Source: Plantibacter elymi (nom. nud.) (GTDB taxonomy: Bacteria > Actinomycetota > Actinomycetes > Actinomycetales > Microbacteriaceae). Taken from it: a stretch of DNA of 64,000 nucleotides. Both the position numbers and the translations under genes were made by a program. The stretch is from assembly GCF_900177795.1 (NCBI RefSeq), contig NZ_FXWJ01000001.1, positions 1-64,000 on the forward strand, read 5' to 3'. Shown here in pieces: positions 1 to 8,480 of the stretch. Within the stretch, counting starts at the first letter, position 1. Each line of letters begins with the position of its first letter. The notes below the pieces were generated by a model. It was not told the origin of the DNA. It did not search any database and saw only the letters and a list, made by a program, of their open reading frames with translations.

Positions 1-90
1 TTTTGGCATTTGACATTGTGCACGCTGTTGAGTTCTCAAGGATCGGATGCTCCTGCCTTTGGCCATCACGACCGCCCTGCAGGGCAACTT
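1..90 (-). other. rRNA operon leader (antitermination/processing region)
   Basis: On the minus strand, positions 39 to 20 read TTGAGAACTCAACAGCGTGC and are followed by a GTCAAATGCC-like run. This block is highly conserved in the leader and spacer of actinobacterial rrn operons, where it holds boxA-like antitermination and RNase III signals. Because a strong promoter rather than 16S sequence lies just upstream, this is more likely the 16S leader than the 16S-23S spacer. The 16S gene itself would lie beyond position 1. Confidence 0.7.
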
Positions 91-94
91 CTCT

Positions 95-122
95 ATCTTA
101 CATCTTCCCGGCTTGTTGTCAA
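95..122 (-). promoter_or_regulatory. rRNA operon sigma-70-type promoter
   Basis: The minus strand shows TTGACA (122-117), a 16 bp spacer and TAAGAT (100-95). This is a near-consensus housekeeping promoter firing out of the left edge into the conserved rRNA leader. Its strength and position fit a stable-RNA promoter. Sequence further upstream (about 123-300) holds no gene; it contains a short palindrome around 211-224 that might be an upstream element, but no second promoter is clear. Confidence 0.75.
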
Positions 123-346
123 CTCGGCGTTTCAGCCGCTCTGCGAACAGAGTCATGCTGAGCACGAGTGACACCAGGAGGAAGTCATCCAACCGAGACT
201 TGAAACGATAACATCTAAATGTTCTCGCTTTTGGCTGGGGATTGTCCCCGCTTGAGGCCGAGAAGCTCTTCCGCTTCCCGCACCTTTGGGGTGACGAGTG
301 ATTACTCTACGTGTGTCTCGGGATCGTGGCAAATTCCGCTTGCATC

Positions 347-363
347 CCGGGCGTGTCGCCCGG
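347..363 (-). terminator. Possible terminator after the zinc operon
   Basis: A perfect 7 bp GC stem, CCGGGCG / CGCCCGG, with a 3-nt loop lies 48 bp beyond the stop of the last zinc-operon gene. It would separate that operon from the rRNA promoter that reads in the same direction. There is no T tract, which is common for actinobacterial terminators. Confidence 0.45.
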
Positions 364-410
364 AATCACGCGGTTTTCGCCGAGGCGGCCGCGAACGGGT
401 CGGCACAGGG

Positions 411-1877
411 TCACTGCGCGATACCCGTGCCGGCGCACCAGGACAGGTCGAAACCGGCCTGCGTCCCGACCACCTTGCCGGTGCGGGCGTCGACGACCTC
501 GATCTCGGGCCCGTTGGGCATCGGCGCGTTGGCGTACCCGTCGAAGCCGGCCTTCGCGAAGTCGGGGACGACGACGACCGCGACGTACTCCGCGTTCGGG
601 CTCGCGCACAGTGACCAGATGACGGCACCCGGGTCAGGTCGATAGAGCTCGGCGGTCGCGCCGTCCTTGATCGCCAGTACCCGCTGCTCCGTGGTTCCGG
701 CGGAGCGGTCGTAGTCGGCGTAGATCCTGGCCGACAGGGACTCGGACAGTGCGACGAGTTGTCCAGGGATCTCGGTGGGCGCCACCGAGGGCAGAACGAA
801 CGGTTCGCTCTTCCCCGTCGCGAGGTCGAGCACGACCACACCGTCGACCTGCTCGATGACGACCTTGGTGGTGCCCGGGATGTAGCTCGAGATGAGGGAG
901 GCCCGGCCGAGCAGCACCGGATCGGTCGTCGCAGCAGGATCGAGCAGCTCGAGCGAGTTGTCCACCGTGCGGACGAGCATCGAGGAGGTCCGGGGCACGA
1001 ACGACCACTCCGCCGCCTGGACCGCAGCCCCGTCGATCCCGCCGACCCGGGCGGCCTCCGTCGGTTTCCCCTGCCGCAGCTCGAACGAGTACAACGTGAG
1101 GTTGTCGCCGCCATCGCGACCGAACGATTGCTCCGTGAACAGGAAGCCCACCCGACTCTGCGCCGGAGCGGTCTGCAAGGAGGTGATCATCCCACCCATC
1201 GGAAGGGCCACCTCCTGGGTACTCCCATCGGTCGTGTCCACCACCACGATGCGACCGAGCCCGCTCGTCTCCTGCTCCACGACGATCAGGGAGTCACCGA
1301 TCGTCGCGAACTCTTGGATCTTCGCCGCTTCGTACGCGGTCTCGGGTTCACCACCGCCGATCGAGAGGCGCACGATCCGGTCGTCCGACTTCGTCGCCGC
1401 CGAGCCGCCGTCCTTGACCGGACTCCGCACGAGGGAGAACCCCTCGACGGGCGGCGTCGAGAACGACGTCGTGAGCGTGGCCGCCGGTCCGCCACCCGGC
1501 GCGGTGACCCCGTCGACCGTGATCCGGTAGTCCGTCGCGTAGGCGAGCGGCTCGGGGAACACCAGCGTGATGCCGCCGGCCCCGGTACTGACGTCGAAGT
1601 CGGCTGCAGGCTCGATGCGCACCCGGTCCGAGCCGAGATCCGCGATCGGTTGGTTCACCGCCAGGACGACCCGCTGGCCCCAGGACTCCACGAGTCCGGT
1701 CGGATCGACCACCGTGCGGACGAGCTTCGGTCCCTGGGTCAAGCCCACGACGGCCGCGCCGCCGCCGATGACGACGAGCGCGATCAGCACGATCGCGACC
1801 AGTCGGCCGAACCCGCTCCGGTCGCCGGTGGCCTGGGTCGACCGGCCTCGTGCAGCATCCCGGCGATCAGTAGTCAT
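411..1877 (-). CDS. Membrane-anchored Ig-like/beta-propeller protein, unknown function
   Basis: This gene encodes 488 aa. A short basic cytoplasmic N-terminus is followed by one membrane segment (about residues 25-45, rich in V, I, L and G), so the bulk is probably outside the membrane. Residues about 60-125 resemble a bacterial Ig-like fold with a TTSFSTPP-type strand end. The rest is repetitive beta-strand sequence consistent with a WD40/TolB-like propeller. The ATG at 1877 was chosen because it overlaps the stop of the upstream gene by 11 bp; the open frame continues upstream only as low-complexity Arg-rich sequence. It is the last gene of the zinc operon. A metal-related role is only an inference from context. 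Confidence 0.75.
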   Translation of the reverse strand: MTTDRRDAARGRSTQATGDRSGFGRLVAIVLIALVVIGGGAAVVGLTQGPKLVRTVVDPTGLVESWGQRVVLAVNQPIADLGSDRVRIEPAADFDVSTGAGGITLVFPEPLAYATDYRITVDGVTAPGGGPAATLTTSFSTPPVEGFSLVRSPVKDGGSAATKSDDRIVRLSIGGGEPETAYEAAKIQEFATIGDSLIVVEQETSGLGRIVVVDTTDGSTQEVALPMGGMITSLQTAPAQSRVGFLFTEQSFGRDGGDNLTLYSFELRQGKPTEAARVGGIDGAAVQAAEWSFVPRTSSMLVRTVDNSLELLDPAATTDPVLLGRASLISSYIPGTTKVVIEQVDGVVVLDLATGKSEPFVLPSVAPTEIPGQLVALSESLSARIYADYDRSAGTTEQRVLAIKDGATAELYRPDPGAVIWSLCASPNAEYVAVVVVPDFAKAGFDGYANAPMPNGPEIEVVDARTGKVVGTQAGFDLSWCAGTGIAQ

Positions 1878-2679
1878 ACGGGTCCGCCGGCTCCTCGACC
1901 TTGTCGACCTTCGCCGTCCCGACCACCAACGGCAGATGCGAGGCGTCGCTCGCGGTGAGCGCGCCCGAGACCTCGACCCAGTCGCCGGGCTTGAGCTGTT
2001 GGTCCCAACCGTCGAGCTGCACAGGCACACCGACCGGCTGGGCGTCCACGGCGCAGCAGTTCACGACGAACCGCGAGACGTAGAAGACGTCGGCCGCGTC
2101 CGGATCGGCGATCACGAAGCCGACCCCGGTGAAGGCGCGCCCCTCGAGGTCGGCGGGACGCGTCGTCTGGCGCAACAGCGTCGCCCAGTCCTTGATGCCG
2201 AAGGTGCTGAAGTCCGGGTTCGAGGTCAGCACCGTCTGGGCGTCCTGCCCCTGGACCTCCCCCGCGAGCGTGCCGGAGTTCACCGCGCGCTGGTCGGCCG
2301 TCGCGACCGAGAGCGTCGACGGCGGGAGCACCACCATCGCGCCGACCACCGCGAGACTGCCCACGACGGAGGCGAGCTGCAGCGCCGTTCGCCCACGACG
2401 TCTCGGCACCTCCTCGACATCCACATGGACGAGGACGCTGACGATGCCGAGCGCGACCGCGATGAGCGCCATGATGACCGTGAACACGAAGTAGCGCGGG
2501 TGGATGTACAGCCCGAGACGGTCGGTCAGCGCGAGCCAGAGGATGCACACGGCGGCGGTGACGAGCAGCAGCACGCCCCACCATCGCTGCCGGAGGCGTT
2601 CGAGCAGTGGGACGCGACGATCGCCGACCGCCGACGTCTCGGCGTACGCGTGTCCATGGGTGGCGTTCTGATCAGGCAA
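1867..2679 (-). CDS. DUF1980/TIGR03943-type (YcgQ-like) membrane protein
   Basis: This gene encodes 270 aa with membrane segments near residues 33-52, 62-84 and 103-120, then a soluble C-terminal half holding the conserved VNCCAVDAQP-like segment and GDWVEV motif of the YcgQ/TIGR03943 family. Family members nearly always sit next to a UPF0718 permease, as here: the start overlaps the 3' end of that permease gene by 8 bp. The pair is thought to act as a metal-linked membrane system; the substrate is not established. The position inside a Zur-box operon points to zinc. Confidence 0.85.
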   Translation of the reverse strand: MPDQNATHGHAYAETSAVGDRRVPLLERLRQRWWGVLLLVTAAVCILWLALTDRLGLYIHPRYFVFTVIMALIAVALGIVSVLVHVDVEEVPRRRGRTALQLASVVGSLAVVGAMVVLPPSTLSVATADQRAVNSGTLAGEVQGQDAQTVLTSNPDFSTFGIKDWATLLRQTTRPADLEGRAFTGVGFVIADPDAADVFYVSRFVVNCCAVDAQPVGVPVQLDGWDQQLKPGDWVEVSGALTASDASHLPLVVGTAKVDKVEEPADPYDY

Positions 2680-3760
2680 GGGCGTTCACTCCGAATCCGA
2701 GGGCCGCCGAGAACAGCACGGCGACCGCGGTGATGATCACGAGGGTCCTGGTCGTGTAGGTGGTGCGCATGAGTGCGAGCATCTTGACGTCGACGACGGG
2801 GCCGAGGACGAGGAAGGCGACGATCGAGCCGGGCATGAACGTCGATCCGAAGGACAGCACGAAGAAGGCGTCGACATTCGAGCAGATCGAGACGATCACG
2901 GCGAGCGTCATCATCGCGAGCACCGACCAGACGGGGTTCGCGCCGAGGGTGACGAGCACCTCGCGTGGGACGAGGACCTGCACGGCACCGGCCACGGCCG
3001 ACCCGATGAGCAGCGCCGGCATGATCGCGCGCGCCTCGGCGACGAACTGCTGCAGGCTGCGCTCCACCTTCGTGTGCTCGTGCCCGTGCTGCTCGGTCAC
3101 CTCGCAGCTGGCCTGGAAGGTCGGTGTGAGCAGCGAGCTGGGATCGGGGTGCTTGCTGAAGAGCCACCCGATGAGGTTCGCGAGCAGGAACCCGCCGACG
3201 AGGCGGGCGACGAGGATCCCGCCGTCCCAGCCGAAGGCCTGATGCGTCGTGACGATGACGATCGGGTTGAGGATCGGCGCCGCGAGCAGGAAGGTGATCG
3301 ACTCCGGCACCGTGAACCCGCGCACGATGAGGCCGCGGGCGAGCGGGACGTTGCCGCACTCGCAGACCGGCAGGAACATGCCGAGCAGCGAGATGCAGGC
3401 CCGGCGGAGGATCGGCTGCGTCGGCAACCACCGCTCGAGCCAGCCGTCGGGAAGCCAGATCTGCACGAGGATCGACAGCACGATGCCGAGCACCACGAAC
3501 GGCAGCGACTCCACCACCACGCTGAGCGTCAGCGTCACGAAGTCGCGCACCGCGGTGGGCGGGGTGAGCGCCTCACCGAGCGGCATGAGCGCCCGGAGCA
3601 CGAAGAGTCCGACCACCACGAGCAGTGCGACGCCGATCAGGAGCGGTGTCCGCAGATTCCGTGGATCACGCCCCTCGGTGCGACCCCAGTGCTCCGCGCC
3701 GTCGTCGTCGGGCGCGGTCCAGTCGTCGTCGACCCCGAGGGTTCCGGTCGTCCTGCTCAC
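2672..3760 (-). CDS. UPF0718 (YcgR/ArsP-like) permease
   Basis: This polytopic permease has 362 aa. A hydrophilic N-terminus precedes about eight membrane segments. The hallmark Cys motif CECGNVP lies in the first half of the permease core, with a second conserved SICSNVDAFF stretch in the C-terminal half. A loop rich in His and Glu (EQHGHEH) could bind metal. GTG at 3760 is used because it lies 7 bp after the zur stop, while the longer frame runs back into zur. It forms a pair with the downstream DUF1980 gene. Zinc or another divalent metal is the likely substrate from context, not from direct evidence. Confidence 0.82.
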   Translation of the reverse strand: MSRTTGTLGVDDDWTAPDDDGAEHWGRTEGRDPRNLRTPLLIGVALLVVVGLFVLRALMPLGEALTPPTAVRDFVTLTLSVVVESLPFVVLGIVLSILVQIWLPDGWLERWLPTQPILRRACISLLGMFLPVCECGNVPLARGLIVRGFTVPESITFLLAAPILNPIVIVTTHQAFGWDGGILVARLVGGFLLANLIGWLFSKHPDPSSLLTPTFQASCEVTEQHGHEHTKVERSLQQFVAEARAIMPALLIGSAVAGAVQVLVPREVLVTLGANPVWSVLAMMTLAVIVSICSNVDAFFVLSFGSTFMPGSIVAFLVLGPVVDVKMLALMRTTYTTRTLVIITAVAVLFSAALGFGVNALA

Positions 3761-3767
3761 TCCGGCC

Positions 3768-4169
3768 TCACGCGCGCTGGGCCGCCGCCGAGCAGTTCTC
3801 GCAGAGCCCGAAGACGTCGACGACGTGCTTCGCCTCGGTGAACCCGTGCTGCGACGCGACCGAGCGCGCCCAGGCTTCGACCTCGTCGGCCTCGATCTCG
3901 ATGGTGAGACCACAGTTGCGGCAGATGAGGTGGTGGTGGTGCGTGCCCGGCGTGCAGGCGCGGTAGAGGTTCTCACCCTCGGGCGACTGCAGAGAGTCCG
4001 CTTCGCCTTCGACCGCGAGGTCGGAGAGGGCGCGGTACACGGTCGCGAGCCCGATGGGCGAACCGGTGTCGCGGAGTTCGGCGTGCAGTCCCTGGGCGCT
4101 GATGAATCCGTCGTTGCCGCCGAGGGCCTCGCGGACAGCTTCTCGCTGCCAGGTGTTGCGCTTCGCCAC
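3768..4169 (-). CDS. zur: Zinc uptake regulator, Fur family
   Basis: This gene encodes 133 aa, the usual Fur/Zur length. Residues 1-75 form the winged helix, with the family pattern ATVYRAL near 42-48. The C-terminal half carries a THHHH run at 76-80 and structural zinc cysteines C83xxC86 and C123xxC126. The start is GTG at 4169, preceded by AGGAG. It lies inside the znu operon, 92 bp after znuB, so it would repress its own transcription when zinc is plentiful. Fur-type iron regulation is possible from the protein alone, but the ZnuACB neighbours make Zur by far the better reading. Confidence 0.9.
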   Translation of the reverse strand: MAKRNTWQREAVREALGGNDGFISAQGLHAELRDTGSPIGLATVYRALSDLAVEGEADSLQSPEGENLYRACTPGTHHHHLICRNCGLTIEIEADEVEAWARSVASQHGFTEAKHVVDVFGLCENCSAAAQRA

Positions 4170-4261
4170 GGGTGCTCCTGCCTGTCGCTTCAAGGGTACC
4201 CGGGAACCGCTCGGAGGACGCTCCGAAGCAGCTCCGCGCGGACGCGGTGCACGGTCCACGG

Positions 4262-5161
4262 TCATCGCGCGACCTGGGCGTGCCGCGTCTCGCCGACGGG
4301 TGCCCGACGACCACGTCGTCCGGACGCGGTGCGCGGCCCGACGATGCGGCAGACGAGGTAGATGAGGAAGGAGATCGTCGTGATGTAGGGGCTGATCGGA
4401 AGCGATCCACCGATGGCGAGCAGGATGCCGCCGACCGCCGAGACGAAGCCGAAAAGCATGCTCAACACCGGGACGAGGACGGGCGACGACGACACCCGGA
4501 GCGCCGCGGCAGCAGGTGTCACGAGCAGCGCGAGGACGAGCAGCGCACCGATGATCTGCACCGACACCGCGACGGTGAGCCCGAGCAGCACCATGAAGGC
4601 GAGCGAGACGAACCGGCTCGGCACCCCACGTGCTGCGGCGACGTCCGGGTCGAGGCTGTCGAAGCTGAGGGGTCGCCACAGGAGGAGGAGCGCGACCAGC
4701 ACGACGATGCTGATGACGATGAGGAGGCCCAGCTGCGGGTCGTCGACCGACACGATCTGCCCCGTGAGGAGCCCGAACTTGTTGGCACTCCGGCCCGGAT
4801 AGAGCGCGAGGAAGAGGATGCCGAGGCCGAGGCCGAACGGCATGAGCACCCCGATGATCGAGTTGCGGTCGCGCGCCTTCGAGCCGAGCAGGCCGATGAG
4901 GATCGCGGCGACGAGGGACCCCGCGAGGGACCCGACGACGACGTTCGCCCCGAACAGCAGCGCACCGGCAGCGCCGGCGAAGGACAGCTCGCTGATCCCG
5001 TGCACCGCGAACGCCATGTCCCGCTGCATCACGAACACACCGATGAGGCCACCGACGATGCCCAGGACCGCGCCGGCGATGATCGAGTTCTGCACGAGTT
5101 CGAGGAGTGCGCCGTAGTCCTGGAAGTTGAACAGGCGTCCCCAGAGGTCGTCGGTGTTCAT
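4262..5161 (-). CDS. znuB: Zinc ABC transporter permease
   Basis: This ABC-3 family permease has 299 aa and about eight membrane segments. The N-terminal NSIIAGAVLG segment and the central MPFGLGLGILFLALYPGRSAN loop are typical of ZnuB/TroC proteins. The ATG overlaps the znuC stop as ATGA, so translation is likely coupled. It forms the membrane channel for zinc delivered by ZnuA and powered by ZnuC. Manganese permeases of the same family look similar; the neighbouring zur and Zur box favour zinc. Confidence 0.92.
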   Translation of the reverse strand: MNTDDLWGRLFNFQDYGALLELVQNSIIAGAVLGIVGGLIGVFVMQRDMAFAVHGISELSFAGAAGALLFGANVVVGSLAGSLVAAILIGLLGSKARDRNSIIGVLMPFGLGLGILFLALYPGRSANKFGLLTGQIVSVDDPQLGLLIVISIVVLVALLLLWRPLSFDSLDPDVAAARGVPSRFVSLAFMVLLGLTVAVSVQIIGALLVLALLVTPAAAALRVSSSPVLVPVLSMLFGFVSAVGGILLAIGGSLPISPYITTISFLIYLVCRIVGPRTASGRRGRRAPVGETRHAQVAR

Positions 5162-6012
5162 GCGCCGACCCCCACCGCACCGGTGTGCGGATCGTCATGG
5201 TGATGGTGGTGGGTCTCGCTGTCGGGGATGCCGACCACGACAACCCGGCCGTGACTGCGGAGCACGTCGACGGGGGTGCCGTAGAGCTCCGACAGCACCT
5301 CGCTACGGAGCACCTCGTCGGGGGTGCCCTCCCGGAACCGGCCGCCCGCGAGGTACAGGATGCGGTCGACCATGGGGAGCACCGGGTTCACGTCGTGGGT
5401 GACGAAGACCACCGCGGTGTCGTGCTCGCGCCGACGACGGTCGATGAGTTCGCTGACCCCGCGCTGATGCTGGAGGTCGAGGCTGAGCAGTGGTTCGTCG
5501 CAGAGCAGGAGGATCGGGTCGTCCGCGAGCGCCTGGGCGACGCGGAGCCGCTGCTGCTCACCGCCGGACAGGGTGCCCACCGCGCCGTCGGCGTAGGCGG
5601 TCGCGCCGACGGAGGCGATCAGCTCGTCGACCCGACGCTTCGTCGCAGCAGTGCGGATGGGGAGTCCGAACCGGTGGCCGTCGACGCCGAGGGCGACGAG
5701 ATCGCGACCGCGCATCGGCGTGCCGGCGGGGATGAGCTTCTGCTGCGGGATGTAGCCGATGCGGCGGTCGCCGCGGTGCACCGGGCCTCCGGCGACCCGG
5801 ATGGTCCCGCGGTCGAGCTGCTGCTGCCCGAGGATGGTGCGCAGCAGACTCGTCTTGCCGGAGCCGTTCGGGCCGAGCACGGCGAGGAACTCCCCCGGGC
5901 GCACCGAGAGGTCGAGGCCGTCCCAGAGCGTGCGTCCGCCGAAACCGAGCTCGGCCCCGGCGAGCGCGAGGACGTCGACGGGGCCTGAGCCGTTGGTAGA
6001 ACCGCTGGTCAT
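5158..6012 (-). CDS. znuC: Zinc ABC transporter ATP-binding protein
   Basis: This gene encodes 284 aa with a complete ABC ATPase core: Walker A GPNGSGKT at 47-54, signature LSGGEQQR at 148-155, Walker B ending LLLLCDEP at 168-174 and the switch histidine in VTHD near 206. The C-terminal tail ends in a His/Asp run (HHHHHDDPH), common in zinc ATPases. ATG at 6012 was chosen because it overlaps the znuA stop as ATGA; an upstream in-frame start would lie inside znuA. Confidence 0.93.
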   Translation of the reverse strand: MTSGSTNGSGPVDVLALAGAELGFGGRTLWDGLDLSVRPGEFLAVLGPNGSGKTSLLRTILGQQQLDRGTIRVAGGPVHRGDRRIGYIPQQKLIPAGTPMRGRDLVALGVDGHRFGLPIRTAATKRRVDELIASVGATAYADGAVGTLSGGEQQRLRVAQALADDPILLLCDEPLLSLDLQHQRGVSELIDRRRREHDTAVVFVTHDVNPVLPMVDRILYLAGGRFREGTPDEVLRSEVLSELYGTPVDVLRSHGRVVVVGIPDSETHHHHHDDPHTGAVGVGA

Positions 6013-6983
6013 CGATTCAGGGCGTCCGCCACGGCGTCGACGTTCTCGGTCATCCACGAGAGGTAGTCCTTGCCGTCCGGGAGGGTCTCGGTGAATGACA
6101 GCACCGGCACGCCTGCGTTCTCCGCGGCGGTCTTGACCTGCTCGGTCTCGCCGCCACTCGTCTGCTCATTGTAGGCAAGCAGCGCGACCGATCCGCCGCC
6201 GAAGAGGTCGAGCGTCTCCTTGAGGACGGTCGGCGACACGTCGGTGCCTTCCTCGATCGCCTCGCTGAACGCCTCGGGGGTCCGGTTCACGAGTCCGGCG
6301 CCCTCGAGCAGGTAGAGCGGGACGGGCTCGGTGATGGCGACGCCCTCGCCGTCGTGGGCGGTCTTGATCGCGGCCTGGGCCGTCTCGATCGTGCCGAGGG
6401 ACTCGGTGAAGGCCTTCGCGTTCGCGGTGTACGTGGCGGCGTTCGCGCTATCGAGTTCGCCGAGCTCCTTGGCCAGCTCGTCGGCGAGCTTCGCCATCGT
6501 CGGGAAGCTGTACCAGACGTGCTCGTTGAAGCCCTCGATGTGGTCGTGGCCGTCGTCCTCGGCGTGCGCCTCGTCCGTGTGCTGCTCGTCGGCGTGGTCG
6601 TCGTCCGGGGCGAGGCCCGACAGGTCGACGACGTTGACGACCTCGACGGACTCGTTCTTGGCGGCGTCGAGGAGCGTGTCGACGAACGGGTCGTAGCCGC
6701 CGCCGTTCTCGATGACGAGGTCGGCGTTCTTGATGGAGAGCTGGTCCTGCGTGCTCGCCTCGTAGGAATGCGGGTCCTGGGCTGCCGAGGAGATGAGCGA
6801 GGTCACCTCGACGTCCTTGCCGCCGATCTTCGAGGCGATGTCGCCGTACACGTTCGTGGAGGCGACGATGTTGATCTTGCCGTCGTCGGCCGCGCTCGAC
6901 GCGCCGCTGCCGGAGCAGCCCGCGAGGACGAGGGCGGCTGCCGGGAGGATGGCCAAGGTTGGGAGCAGGGTGCGAGCGCGCAT
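6009..6983 (-). CDS. znuA: Zinc-binding lipoprotein of the ZnuACB transporter
   Basis: This gene encodes 324 aa. A signal peptide with lipobox LAGC (Cys 23) anchors the mature protein to the membrane. It is a cluster A-I solute-binding protein with the DPHSYE and NEHVWYS metal-ligand motifs. Between them sits an acidic His-rich loop (about residues 126-150) that is typical of zinc binders as opposed to manganese binders. It is the first gene of the operon; an AGAAGG ribosome site precedes the ATG and a Zur-like box overlaps the promoter. Confidence 0.93.
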   Translation of the reverse strand: MRARTLLPTLAILPAAALVLAGCSGSGASSAADDGKINIVASTNVYGDIASKIGGKDVEVTSLISSAAQDPHSYEASTQDQLSIKNADLVIENGGGYDPFVDTLLDAAKNESVEVVNVVDLSGLAPDDDHADEQHTDEAHAEDDGHDHIEGFNEHVWYSFPTMAKLADELAKELGELDSANAATYTANAKAFTESLGTIETAQAAIKTAHDGEGVAITEPVPLYLLEGAGLVNRTPEAFSEAIEEGTDVSPTVLKETLDLFGGGSVALLAYNEQTSGGETEQVKTAAENAGVPVLSFTETLPDGKDYLSWMTENVDAVADALNR

Positions 6984-7016
6984 TGATGAACCTTCTCGAT
7001 CGGGGTGAGAAGGCCA

Positions 7017-7045
7017 ACGGTACGCCTATTGATACTGATTCTCAA
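7017..7045 (-). promoter_or_regulatory. znu operon promoter with Zur box
   Basis: The minus strand has TTGAGA (7045-7040), a 17 bp spacer and TACCGT (7022-7017). The Zur-like 7-1-7 box TGAGAATCAGTATCA occupies 7044-7030, covering most of the -35 and spacer, so bound Zur would block polymerase. The box resembles the actinobacterial Zur/Fur consensus TGAAAATnATTTTCA with imperfect symmetry. The predicted RNA start is about 27 bases before the znuA ATG. Confidence 0.75.
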
Positions 7046-7080
7046 AATCGCCCGGCTGGAAGATTCCTGAGCAGGTGTAC

Positions 7081-8454
7081 TCAGTCGAGCAGCAGCGCCG
7101 GCTCCTCGATGATCGACGCGACGTCCGCCAGGAAGCGGCTCGCGACGTCGCCGTCCACCACGCGGTGGTCGAAGGAGGCACCGAGCGTCGTCACGAACCG
7201 ACTGCGCACCTCGCCGTCGACGACCCACGGCTTCTGCTTGATCGTGCCGAGCGCGACGATGCCGACCTCACCTGGGTTGAGAATCGGGGTGCCGGTGTCC
7301 ATGCCGAAGACACCGATGTTCGTCACCGTGATCGTGCCGTTCTGCTGGTCGGCGGGCGGCGTCTTGCCGTCGCGGGCCGTGAGGGTGAGGGTCTCGAGGG
7401 CTCGCGCCAGCTCGAGCAGGCTCATCGCCTGCGCCTCCTTGACGTTCGGGACGATCAGTCCGCGCGGTGTCGCGGCGGCCACGCCGAGGTTCACGTAGTG
7501 GCGGACGATGATCTCCTGGTCCGTCCACTCGCTGTTGACCGTGGGGTTGCGGCGGACCGCCCAGATCATCGCCTTGGCCATGATGAGCAGCGGCGAGACC
7601 TTGACGCCGGCGAAGTCCGTCGAGTTCTTCAGACGCTTGACGAACTCCATCGTGCGCGTCGCGTCGACGTCGACGAAGAGGGAGACGTGCGGCGCGGTGA
7701 AGGCGCTGCGGGTCATGGCCGTCGCGATGGCCTTGCGGACGCCCTTGACCGGGATGCGCTCCTCGCGCTCGTCGGCCCACTCCGGCGTCTCGATGTTGCG
7801 GAACACGCTCGCCTGGCTGGCCTCACGGATGACGTCGTCGCGGGTGATCTCCCCCGCGAGCCCGGTGCCCTCGATGGCCGTGAGGTCGACCTCGAGGTCC
7901 TTCGCGAGCTTCCGGATCGGCGGCTTGGCGATGACCGGCAACGCGGACGCGGCGGGGATGCTCGACGGCGGCTGGCGGCGCACGGGCGGCTGCGGGGTGA
8001 CGGCCGGGCTCGCCGGCTCGATGACCGGCGTCGCGCCACGGCCACGGCGACGGCTCGAAGTGTGGCCGGCGCTGCCGTATCCGACGAGCACGGCGCCAGG
8101 GCGCGGCTCTTCGGCGGGAGAGACGCTCGCCGCGGTGTCGGCGGCCAGCGTGGCCTCCTCCGACTCGACGACCGCCGGTGCGGGCGCGGTCGGCTCGGCG
8201 GTCGCCGCCCCGCCACCGGTGCTCACGCTGATGATGGGCGTCCCGACGTCGACGGTCTGGCCCTCCTCGACGAGCAGGGCGCCGACGGTGCCGGCGAACG
8301 GCGACGGGAGTTCGACGAGCGACTTCGCGGTCTCGATCTCGACCAGCACCTGGTTGACCGAGACGGCGTCGCCCGGCGCGACCTTCCATGCGACGATCTC
8401 GGCCTCGGTCAGGCCTTCGCCGACGTCCGGCAGTTCGAACTGGAGATCACTCAT
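7081..8454 (-). CDS. bkdC: Branched-chain 2-oxoacid dehydrogenase E2 (dihydrolipoyl acyltransferase)
   Basis: This gene encodes 457 aa in the classic E2 layout: an N-terminal lipoyl domain with the lipoyl lysine in ETAKS (K44), an Ala/Pro-rich linker, a peripheral subunit-binding domain around residues 170-210, and a catalytic acyltransferase domain ending in DHRVVDGD (His 430, Asp 434). It transfers the acyl group from E1 to CoA. It is the last gene of the operon, 26 bp after E1 beta. Pyruvate-type E2 is a possible alternative; the split E1 alpha/E1 beta arrangement and the linked aminotransferase favour branched-chain substrates. Confidence 0.9.
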   Translation of the reverse strand: MSDLQFELPDVGEGLTEAEIVAWKVAPGDAVSVNQVLVEIETAKSLVELPSPFAGTVGALLVEEGQTVDVGTPIISVSTGGGAATAEPTAPAPAVVESEEATLAADTAASVSPAEEPRPGAVLVGYGSAGHTSSRRRGRGATPVIEPASPAVTPQPPVRRQPPSSIPAASALPVIAKPPIRKLAKDLEVDLTAIEGTGLAGEITRDDVIREASQASVFRNIETPEWADEREERIPVKGVRKAIATAMTRSAFTAPHVSLFVDVDATRTMEFVKRLKNSTDFAGVKVSPLLIMAKAMIWAVRRNPTVNSEWTDQEIIVRHYVNLGVAAATPRGLIVPNVKEAQAMSLLELARALETLTLTARDGKTPPADQQNGTITVTNIGVFGMDTGTPILNPGEVGIVALGTIKQKPWVVDGEVRSRFVTTLGASFDHRVVDGDVASRFLADVASIIEEPALLLD

Positions 8455-8480
8455 CGTGGTTCCTCGTCTTCCTTCGGTGT

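Noticed and set aside
1-300. Small plus-strand frames near the left edge (from about 219)
   Set aside because: They lie in the rRNA promoter region or antisense to the propeller gene and have no ribosome site or conserved features.
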